A stretch of DNA of 64,000 nt, from assembly GCF_030696805.1 (NCBI RefSeq), contig NZ_JAUYRO010000012.1, positions 124,001-188,000 of the forward strand, given 5' to 3'. Made by a program: the position numbers and the translations under genes. Of this stretch, positions 58,041 to 64,000 are shown piece after piece (within the stretch, counting starts at the first letter, position 1; each line of letters begins with the position of its first letter). The notes under the pieces were generated by a model. It worked only from the letters and a program-made list of their open reading frames with translations, was not told the origin of the DNA and did no database searches. Source of the DNA: Methyloversatilis sp. Its GTDB lineage: Bacteria; Pseudomonadota; Gammaproteobacteria; Burkholderiales; Rhodocyclaceae.

Positions 58041-58137
58041 GGAGACAACAGTTGTGTGAGGCGGCCGGACAACCGGGCTGGGCGACGCGTCGGGTCGCGA
58101 CGATTGTCTGCCGGGCCAAGCCCCTTACAATGAAGTC

Positions 58138-58635
58138 ATGGCGCGCAAACTATTTGATTTTGGCAAGGCCGATACAGTCAATGACTGGTCGCCGATCGAT
58201 GATGGCGTGATGGGCGGCATGTCGCGCAGCCGGCTGCGGCCCGACCCCACCGGGCACGCGGTATTCGAGGGCATCGTTTCGCTGGAACGCAACGGCGGCT
58301 TCGCCTCGGTGCGCGCCCAGCCGGGCAATATCGCCGAACCGGGTGCGACCCACTACGCGCTCGTGGTGCTCGGCGACGGCAAGCGCTACAAGCTCAGCCT
58401 GCGCTGCGACGACGATTTCGATGGCCTGAGCCATCAGATCAGCTTCGAACCGCCAGCCGGTCAATGGGCGACCGTGCATCTGCCGGTGGCGGCGTTCCGC
58501 GCGACCTTCCGCGGTCGCAACGTCATGGGTGCGCCGCCGCTCGACCCGTCACGCGCGCGGCAGATCGGCCTGATGATCGCCGACCGTCAGGCGGGCACCT
58601 TCTCGCTCGGCATCCGCGCGATCCGCGCGGAATGA
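58138..58635 (+). CDS. CIA30 family protein
   Basis: A 165-residue CIA30/NDUFAF1-like protein with a galactose-binding-like beta sandwich: DDGVMGGMSRSRL, GFASVRAQPGN, YKLSLRCDDDFDG and QIGLMIADRQAGTFSLGI are typical. In mitochondria the family aids complex I assembly; the bacterial role is uncertain. No signal peptide is seen. Confidence 0.88.
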   Translation: MARKLFDFGKADTVNDWSPIDDGVMGGMSRSRLRPDPTGHAVFEGIVSLERNGGFASVRAQPGNIAEPGATHYALVVLGDGKRYKLSLRCDDDFDGLSHQISFEPPAGQWATVHLPVAAFRATFRGRNVMGAPPLDPSRARQIGLMIADRQAGTFSLGIRAIRAE

Positions 58636-58644
58636 ACGTCCTGC

Positions 58645-58776
58645 TCAGTGCGGCTTGATCAGCGGCTGCATCAGTTCCGACGCATTCTTCTTCGCCTGCT
58701 TGGCGGCCTTCTTTTCCTTCGGTGTCGACGCCGGCTGTTTCTTTGTCGCCTTCACGCTGTTTCGTTCCTTGCTCAT
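58645..58776 (-). CDS. small basic lysine-rich protein (43 aa)
   Basis: A 43-residue protein that begins MSKERNS, is rich in Lys/Ala (KEKKAAKQAKKNA) and ends LIKPH. A ribosome site AAAGGT lies about 8 bases before the ATG. I have seen very similar short lysine-rich proteins in many betaproteobacteria, where they are uncharacterised, so I consider it real despite its size. It sits between the CIA30 gene (convergent, ends 9 bases away) and msbA. Function unknown; nucleic acid or ribosome binding would fit the charge. Confidence 0.7.
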   Translation of the reverse strand: MSKERNSVKATKKQPASTPKEKKAAKQAKKNASELMQPLIKPH

Positions 58777-58874
58777 GGTGTGACCTTTCGAGTGCCGCCG
58801 GCGCAGTAGGCGCATGGCTCGGCCCGATTACTATAAGCCGATGCGGCCTTGCGGCGTGAATTGACCGGTGCGGC

Positions 58875-60623
58875 TCAGTCGGCGCCGAGCTGCGAGTGGT
58901 AGAGGTTGGCGTACATGCCGCCAGCTGCCAGCAGCTCGCTGTGGCGGCCAATTTCGGCAATGCGGCCGCGGTCCATCACGACGATCCGGTCGGCCCGCTC
59001 GATCGTGGACAGCCGATGCGCGATGACCAGTGTGGTGCGGTTCTTCATCAGCACTTCGAGCGCAGCCTGCACCTGCCGCTCCGATTCGGTATCGAGCGCC
59101 GACGTCGCTTCGTCGAGAATCAGCACCGGTGCGTCCTTCAGCAGCGCGCGCGCGATCGACAGCCGCTGGCGCTGGCCGCCGGACAGCTTGACGCCGTTTT
59201 CGCCGATCAGTGTGTCGAAACCTTCCGGCATGGCCTGGATGAAGTCGAGCGCGTAAGCCGCGCGCGCAGCGGCTTCGATGTCGCCGCGATCAGTGTCGCG
59301 CAGCGCACCGTAGGCGATGTTGGCCGCCACGGTGTCGTTGAACAGCACCACGTCCTGGCTCACCAGCGCCATGTTGGCGCGCAGGCTGGCCAGCCGGATA
59401 TTCTGGATGTCGTGACCGTCGAGCAGGATGCGCCCGCTGCCCGGCGTGTAGAAGCGCGCCAGCAGATGGGCCAGCGTGGTCTTGCCGGAGCCGGATGCGC
59501 CGACCAGGGCGACCGTTTCGCCCGGCGCGATGGTCAGATCGATGTGCTGCAGCACGCGTTCGTCGCGTCCCGGATAACCGAAGCCGAGCTGGTCGAAGTC
59601 GATGCGGCCGAGCGCGCGCTCGATCTCGACGGTCCCGGTGTCGCGCTCGGCCTGTTCGTCGATCAGCTGGAACACGCTTTCCGCCGCCGCCAGCCCGCGC
59701 TGCAGCGGCGCATTGACGTCGGTCAGTCGCTTGAGCGGCGCCAGCAGCATCAGCATGGCGGTGACGAAGCCCATGAAACTGCCGACCGTCGTGCGGTTGC
59801 TCGCCGAGTCGTGCAGCGCCACCGCGATGACGATGCCCAGCGCCATCGCGGTCAGCACCTGGGTCATCGGCGACACCAGCGACGCGGCGACGATGTTGCG
59901 CATGTTCTGCCGTCGCTGCTTGCGACAGGCCGCATCGAAACGGCCCAGTTCGTAATCCTGGCCGCCGAATATCTTGACCACCTTGTGCGCTTCGATGGTT
60001 TCTTCCAGCGTGTGCGCGATGCTGCCCATGGCGGTCTGCGCGCCGCGCGCCGATTCGCGGATGCGGCGCGAACTCAGGCGAACCACGATGGCGATCAGCG
60101 GCAGCATGCCGAGCACGATGAGCGTGAGCTTCCAGTCCAGCCACAGCAGCCAGGCGAGCAGGCCGGCCACGGTCAGTGTGTCGCGCACGAATACGGTGAT
60201 GACATTGGTCGCCGCCTGCGTCACGCCCTGCACGTCGTAGGCGACCTTGGAAATGAGCGCGCCGGAATTGTGGTTGTCGAAGAAGTCGGTCGGCAGCGCC
60301 AGCAGGCGGCCGAACATCGCGCGGCGCAGGTCCAGCACCACGTTGTTGGCGGCCCAGGCAAAGGCGTAGTCGGCGATGAAGCCGAAAATGCCGCGCGCGG
60401 CGAACAGCGCGACGATGAGCACCGGATAGAACCACACGGCATCCGGGTCACTGCCGCCGAAACCGCCGTCGAGCAGCGATTTCATGATGGCCGGAAATAC
60501 CGGTTCGGCCGCCGCGGTGAGCGCCATGCAAAGCAGTGCGACGGCAAAAGCCACCCAGTAGGGACGCACGTAACCGAGCAGGCGCACATAGATCGCGCGG
60601 CTGGAAACCTGGACTGAAGTCAT
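58875..60623 (-). CDS. msbA: lipid A export ABC transporter MsbA
   Basis: A 582-residue half-transporter with an N-terminal six-helix membrane domain (1-310) and C-terminal ATPase (about 340-580): Walker A GASGSGKTT, LSGGQRQR and ILDEATSALD. It flips lipid A-core across the inner membrane. Family length and order are standard. Confidence 0.92.
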   Translation of the reverse strand: MTSVQVSSRAIYVRLLGYVRPYWVAFAVALLCMALTAAAEPVFPAIMKSLLDGGFGGSDPDAVWFYPVLIVALFAARGIFGFIADYAFAWAANNVVLDLRRAMFGRLLALPTDFFDNHNSGALISKVAYDVQGVTQAATNVITVFVRDTLTVAGLLAWLLWLDWKLTLIVLGMLPLIAIVVRLSSRRIRESARGAQTAMGSIAHTLEETIEAHKVVKIFGGQDYELGRFDAACRKQRRQNMRNIVAASLVSPMTQVLTAMALGIVIAVALHDSASNRTTVGSFMGFVTAMLMLLAPLKRLTDVNAPLQRGLAAAESVFQLIDEQAERDTGTVEIERALGRIDFDQLGFGYPGRDERVLQHIDLTIAPGETVALVGASGSGKTTLAHLLARFYTPGSGRILLDGHDIQNIRLASLRANMALVSQDVVLFNDTVAANIAYGALRDTDRGDIEAAARAAYALDFIQAMPEGFDTLIGENGVKLSGGQRQRLSIARALLKDAPVLILDEATSALDTESERQVQAALEVLMKNRTTLVIAHRLSTIERADRIVVMDRGRIAEIGRHSELLAAGGMYANLYHSQLGAD

Positions 60624-60667
60624 GGCGGGTCAGCTGCTGAGAAGCGCGGATTATAGGTGCAGCGCGC

Positions 60668-61249
60668 TCAGCGGTTGAATGCGCGCAGTTTGGCGCCGAG
60701 CGGACCGATCGTCAGATGTGTCAGGTGGCCGAAGTCGAATTCCAGATTCAGCCAGCGCTCGGGCGGCAGCCCGAGCAGCGTGCCGGTCAGCGCGCGCATC
60801 GGCCCGTTGTGGCCGACCAGTACGAGCGCATCGGTGCCGTGCCGGTGCGCCTCGAACGCGGTCCAGACGCGCGCCGCCATGTCGGCGTACAGCTCGCCGG
60901 CTGGCGCCCGGAAGTCGATCAGGGCGTTGCCCCAGGTGTCGAAGCCGTGCGGCGGAATGTCGCTGAACGGCTTCATTTCCCACTCGCCGAAGTCGAGTTC
61001 GCGCAGCCGCTCGTCGGTTTCGACCGCCGGATGCAGGGCATCGGCCAGCAGGCGCGCCCGCTGCAGCGGGCTGCTGACGGTGCGCACATCCGTCGGCAGC
61101 AGCGGGCGCAGACGATCCGCGCAGGCCACCGGATCTTCGGCGACGTCGAGGTCGGTGATGCCGTAACAGAGTCCCGGCGCCACGGCCGGCTTCGGATGAC
61201 GCACCAGGTAGAGGTGGAGCGGATCACTCAAACGGAACATTGCGCTCAT
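60668..61249 (-). CDS. histidine phosphatase family protein, CobC-like
   Basis: A 193-residue histidine phosphatase. The catalytic motif reads LVRHPKP instead of the general RHG, as is usual in CobC/alpha-ribazole phosphatases, and is followed by CYGITDL, SPLQRA, ELDFGEWE and the second His in LVGHNGPMRA. It may dephosphorylate alpha-ribazole-5'-phosphate in cobalamin synthesis, but no cob gene is nearby. An ATG 4 codons in (MFRLSDP) is an alternative start. Confidence 0.85.
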   Translation of the reverse strand: MSAMFRLSDPLHLYLVRHPKPAVAPGLCYGITDLDVAEDPVACADRLRPLLPTDVRTVSSPLQRARLLADALHPAVETDERLRELDFGEWEMKPFSDIPPHGFDTWGNALIDFRAPAGELYADMAARVWTAFEAHRHGTDALVLVGHNGPMRALTGTLLGLPPERWLNLEFDFGHLTHLTIGPLGAKLRAFNR

Positions 61250-61394
61250 GGTGTGCCGCCGGCGGCATCACGGAAACAGGCCGGCGCACCGGTCCGAGTC
61301 GCACCACTGACACACAGTGCTGAGCTAGCGATCCACTGTGCTGCGCCGCAAAAATAAACTACAAATTTCTTCACAATTCATTACTAGCGCGGGG

Positions 61395-61423
61395 TTGAAA
61401 GAGTTGCTGCAGTGCACTACATT
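61395..61423 (+). promoter_or_regulatory. putative sigma-70 promoter
   Basis: TTGAAA and TACATT separated by 17 bases, in an AT-rich gap, precede the small secreted protein gene by about 40 bases. No experimental support; chosen by match and spacing. Confidence 0.45.
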
Positions 61424-61463
61424 GAACTTAACAACTGCTTTTTAACTTGCTGGGAGCTTCATC

Positions 61464-61718
61464 ATGAAAACCACTGCACTCCGTATCCTGCTCGCTGCGA
61501 GCCTTTCACTTTCGGCCTTTGCGGCGTCTGCCGATGCGCCCGTAACATCGAAGGCGGTCGGACACCCCGAAGACTACAAGGTGTTCATCGATGCCAGGAC
61601 CGGCTACGCCTTCGTGCGTACACCGTCGCGCTGGGTGTTCACCCGCAAGGTGGACAGCGGCCGCGTCGCCGAAACGTCCGTCGAAAAGCACCTCGACACG
61701 GCCGAACTGGCGCGTTGA
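61464..61718 (+). CDS. small secreted hypothetical protein
   Basis: An 84-residue protein with a signal peptide (about 1-24, cut near ASA-DA). The mature part contains the GHPEDYKVFIDARTGYAFVRTPSRWVFTR pattern that recurs in uncharacterised betaproteobacterial secreted proteins. It is followed by a strong intrinsic terminator, so it is likely monocistronic. Function unknown. Confidence 0.78.
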   Translation: MKTTALRILLAASLSLSAFAASADAPVTSKAVGHPEDYKVFIDARTGYAFVRTPSRWVFTRKVDSGRVAETSVEKHLDTAELAR

Positions 61719-61756
61719 TCGCAGTGCCCGGCGGGCTTGCCCCCGCCGCCCACCTG

Positions 61757-61784
61757 AAAAAGCCACTCCTGCGAGTGGCTTTTT
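61757..61784 (+). terminator. intrinsic terminator
   Basis: A 12-bp perfect stem (AAAAAGCCACTC / GAGTGGCTTTTT) with a CTGC loop, ending in T residues. It follows the small secreted gene by about 40 bases. Confidence 0.93.
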
Positions 61785-61851
61785 CTTTTGTGCCGCCGCC
61801 CGACCGGCATGTGTCTTGACCGCCCGATGGGCGCCCCCCTATAGTTCGCCG

Positions 61852-62046
61852 ATGGATCACGATATCAATCAATTGGGCGACCGTCTCGACATCCTTCTGG
61901 GTCGGTTCGGTGCGCTGCACGATGAAAACATCGTTCTGCGCAACCGGGTGGCGGCGCTGGAAGGCGAGAACAGGGTGCTGGGCGACAAGGTCGAAGCGGC
62001 ACGCGAGAAGGTGAGCAGTCTGCTCGAAAGGTTGCCACAGGAATGA
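61852..62046 (+). CDS. ZapB-like small coiled-coil division protein
   Basis: A 64-residue, almost fully coiled-coil protein (MDHDINQLGDRLDILLGRF...LRNRVAALEGENRVL). It resembles the small TIGR02449/ZapB-like proteins placed just before zapA in betaproteobacteria. It overlaps zapA by 4 bases (ATGA), which supports a Z-ring role. Confidence 0.82.
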   Translation: MDHDINQLGDRLDILLGRFGALHDENIVLRNRVAALEGENRVLGDKVEAAREKVSSLLERLPQE

Positions 62047-62360
62047 GCCGTGAACCCGCGCAGGCGGAAACTACTGAAATCACGATACTGGGCCGCGAAT
62101 ATCGGGTGCAATGTCGGGAAGGCGATCGCGAGGCGCTTAACGCTTCGGTCGAACTGGTCGAGCGCCGGATGCGCGATCTTGCGGAAACGACGCGCGCGTC
62201 CGGGGAGCGACTTGCGGTGATGTGCGCGCTCAATCTGGCACACGAAATTTTTCAGATACAGGCGACCGGCGGTGTTGATTTGGTGCCGCTGCGGCGTAGA
62301 ATAAATTCCATGCAATCGCGCATCGAAGAAGTGCTCTCCAGTCAGGAAAAGCTTTTCTAG
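62043..62360 (+). CDS. zapA: cell division protein ZapA
   Basis: A 105-residue ZapA: ITILGREYRVQC strand, ASVELVERRMRDLAE, and a C-terminal coiled coil. ZapA bundles FtsZ filaments at mid-cell. Its position before 6S RNA is the conserved proteobacterial arrangement. Confidence 0.92.
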   Translation: MSREPAQAETTEITILGREYRVQCREGDREALNASVELVERRMRDLAETTRASGERLAVMCALNLAHEIFQIQATGGVDLVPLRRRINSMQSRIEEVLSSQEKLF

Positions 62361-62373
62361 ATGCCGGTTGTGT

Positions 62374-62390
62374 CAGGGCTCAACGCCCTG
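62374..62390. repeat. short hairpin between zapA and 6S RNA
   Basis: CAGGGC and GCCCTG with a 5-base loop. It may be part of the zapA 3' end or the 6S leader. No T-run follows. Confidence 0.4.
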
Positions 62391-62580
62391 AGCATCAATC
62401 CCCTGCGGTGTTCGCCAAGGTCATAGATTCCTTGAACCAATGTTGATTGGCATGAGGTTGCGAACCTAGGACGCCGCTGTTGTGCCGGCCCTTCACGGGC
62501 TGGCCTGATGCGGCAGGAACGCAGCCGCTCTGAACCCTCGGTTCAGGATGCCGGCCTAGCGACATGCGCGGGGGTCCCCC
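62390..62580 (+). ncRNA. ssrS: 6S RNA
   Basis: The region downstream of zapA has the 6S RNA layout. The 5' CCCCTGCGGTGTT (about 62400) pairs with GACATGCGCGGGG (62561-62573) as closing stem. Between them lie the TTCGCCAAGG ... CTTGAACC block, a GCCGGCCCTTCACGGGCTGGCC apical hairpin and the TGAACCCTCGGTTCA hairpin. 6S RNA mimics an open promoter and holds sigma-70 RNA polymerase in stationary phase. Exact ends are estimated to within about 15 bases. Confidence 0.85.
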
Positions 62581-62910
62581 TACCGACAGCCCACCACCCC
62601 GGGCGCGCGGTACGGTCACCAAGGTGACCGCCTCTGGTTGGCGATGAGACACATCGCAACCAAGGTCTTGTGGCTTATCTGCCACAGACTGTTCCAACTC
62701 AGGATTTTTGCAGCAAAGTTTTGCATAAGCTGATCGCTTGGTGCGGGCATGGCTTGAACGATCGTTCGTTATGGACGACACTCATATCCCCCATTGTTTT
62801 GCTTTTGCGGAGCAGCGGTTGTCCGCGGTGACCTGTCGGCTTGCGTCTGCGGAACCCCGAAGCGCGTCATTGGCGGCTTCCTGAATTTCAAACTGTCTTA
62901 CGGAGTCTGT
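62581..62910. other. spacer between 6S RNA and acyl-CoA synthetase
   Basis: A 330-base gap without a supported gene. It has two hairpins: a near-perfect 18-bp dyad at 62613-62630 (CGGTCACC/GGTGACCG) and a 10-bp stem with one bulge at 62636-62661. Neither has a T-run. The right end carries the ACGGAG ribosome site of the next gene. Confidence 0.5.
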
Positions 62911-64000
62911 ATGTCGGCCACTTCCACGCTGATCGAGCTGTTTTCCACCGGCGCCGATGCATCGGTCGCGCTGTCTGCGCCGGCGCGCCCGGACCTGAGC
63001 TTCGGTCAGCTGCGTGCCTTGATGGCACGCACCATCGCACGAATGAACGCGCTCGGCATCGGTCGCAACGATCGCGTCGCCATCGTGCTGCCGAACGGCC
63101 CGGACATGGCAAGCGCATTCATCAGCATCGCCTCCGGTGCCACGGCCGCACCGCTCAACGCCGGTTACCGCGCGGAAGAATTCGAGTTCTATCTGTCAGA
63201 CCTGAACGCGAGGGCTCTCGTGGTTGATCGCGGCAGCGTTTCGCCGGCGATCGAAGTGGCAAAGAAGCTGGGTGTTCGGGTCATCGATCTGGTGGCGCAC
63301 GACGCCGCGGGAGATTTCACGCTGGAGCCGCGCGAGGCGGCCGATGTGGTTGCGCCGGCCCATCCCGGCAGTGCGCAGCCGGACGATGTGGCACTCGTGC
63401 TGCACACCTCGGGCACGACCTCCCGTCCGAAGATCGTCCCGCTGACCCAGCGCAACGTGTCGGCCTCGGCGCAGAACATCTGCGCGACGCTCGCCTTCAC
63501 CGAAAAGGACCGCGGACTGAACATCATGCCGCTGTTCCATATCCACGGCCTGATCGCCGGCATCATGGCGCCGCTGTCCGCCGGTGCGTCGGTGTTCTGC
63601 ACGCCCGGCTTCGACGCGCTGAAGTTCTTCTCCTGGATGGATGAAGCGCATCCGACCTGGTACACCGCAGTGCCGACGATGCACCAGGCCATCCTGTCGC
63701 GCGCGTCGCGCAACAAGGAAACGATTGCCCGCAACCCCCTGCGCTTCCTGCGTTCGTCGTCGTCGTCGATCCCGCCGCAGGTCATCCGCGAGCTGGAAGA
63801 AGTATTCGGCGCGCCGTTGATCGAAGCCTACGGCATGACCGAGGCGTCGCATCAGATGGCGTCCAACCCGCTGCCTCCGCGCCCGCGCAAGCCTGGTGCG
63901 GTCGGCCTGGCGGCCGGCCCTGAAGTGGAAATCATGGACGACGACGGCAACATCCTGCCGGCTGGCGAGATCGGCGAAATCGTCATCCGCGGCGCCAACG
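62911..64000 (+). CDS. AMP-dependent acyl-CoA synthetase, N-terminal part
   Basis: The first 363 residues of an ANL-superfamily acyl-CoA ligase; the gene continues past the window. The AMP-binding P-loop is LHTSGTTSRPKIVP (about 167-180) and the YGMTEASHQM motif (about 308-317) is conserved. The sequence resembles the oxalyl-CoA synthetase-like (AAE3) branch, but substrate cannot be assigned without the C-terminus. ACGGAG 5 bases before ATG 62911 fixes the start. Confidence 0.88.
   Translation, partial: MSATSTLIELFSTGADASVALSAPARPDLSFGQLRALMARTIARMNALGIGRNDRVAIVLPNGPDMASAFISIASGATAAPLNAGYRAEEFEFYLSDLNARALVVDRGSVSPAIEVAKKLGVRVIDLVAHDAAGDFTLEPREAADVVAPAHPGSAQPDDVALVLHTSGTTSRPKIVPLTQRNVSASAQNICATLAFTEKDRGLNIMPLFHIHGLIAGIMAPLSAGASVFCTPGFDALKFFSWMDEAHPTWYTAVPTMHQAILSRASRNKETIARNPLRFLRSSSSSIPPQVIRELEEVFGAPLIEAYGMTEASHQMASNPLPPRPRKPGAVGLAAGPEVEIMDDDGNILPAGEIGEIVIRGAN

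Noticed and set aside
58896-60617. A 573-codon open frame antisense to msbA
   Set aside because: Shadow frame; msbA motifs are all intact on the other strand.

Overview
The window is high-GC, densely packed chromosomal DNA from a betaproteobacterium. Pointers are a class I PHA synthase, zapB-like/zapA followed by 6S RNA, UbiX/UbiB/UbiK ubiquinone genes, a Pil-Chp twitching cluster, and a TorF-type porin in line with glnK-amtB. A Rhodocyclales-type (Methyloversatilis-like) methylotroph relative is my best guess, but no rRNA or other decisive marker is present. Many genes overlap by ATGA or TGATG junctions, so long operons are common. I see no tRNA, rRNA, CRISPR array or insertion sequence.

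Layout. 1-4.5 kb: the 3' part of an FeS-type photolyase/cryptochrome, then, leftward, a macrodomain gene preceded by a TIR-CHAT-membrane-LysM gene. 4.5-8.5 kb: an OlsB/PlsC pair for ornithine lipid, and a partner-switching module (STAS protein plus an anti-sigma-kinase/cNMP/PP2C fusion). 8.5-11 kb: rapZ, a NusG-II protein, a Gx transporter and ubiX. 11.4-14.7 kb: a LOG protein, a periplasmic protein, a LiuC-like crotonase, HMG-CoA lyase and a DUF1289 protein in one overlapping run. 14.8-17.8 kb: an MBL hydrolase and phaC. 17.8-27.3 kb: pilG-pilH-pilI-pilJ-chpA and rubredoxin. 27.4-30.2 kb: thiD, thiE, hemL.

30.4-35.8 kb is a more AT-rich accessory insert of two translationally coupled genes. 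One is an AAA/DUF4143 ATPase. The other is a very large NACHT-like NTPase with a C-terminal PD-(D/E)xK nuclease motif. A 46-bp perfect palindrome contains the first start codon. This pair and the TIR-CHAT-LysM/macrodomain pair are the best candidates for poorly described defence or stress systems.

35.8-44.5 kb: an SDR, dsbA, a SPOR protein, argS, ubiB, a CheC-like protein, a sodium:solute symporter and a periplasmic coiled-coil protein. 44.6-47.5 kb: a porin-glnK-amtB operon with a recognisable sigma-54 promoter and NtrC site. 47.7-58.8 kb: ubiK, two YceI proteins, a YgjP-like metallopeptidase, a patatin phospholipase, dbpA, an asparaginase, an EAL phosphodiesterase, an ABC exporter pair, a CIA30 protein and a tiny basic protein. 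58.9-64 kb: msbA, a CobC-like phosphatase, a small secreted protein, zapB-like/zapA, 6S RNA and the start of an acyl-CoA synthetase that runs off the window.
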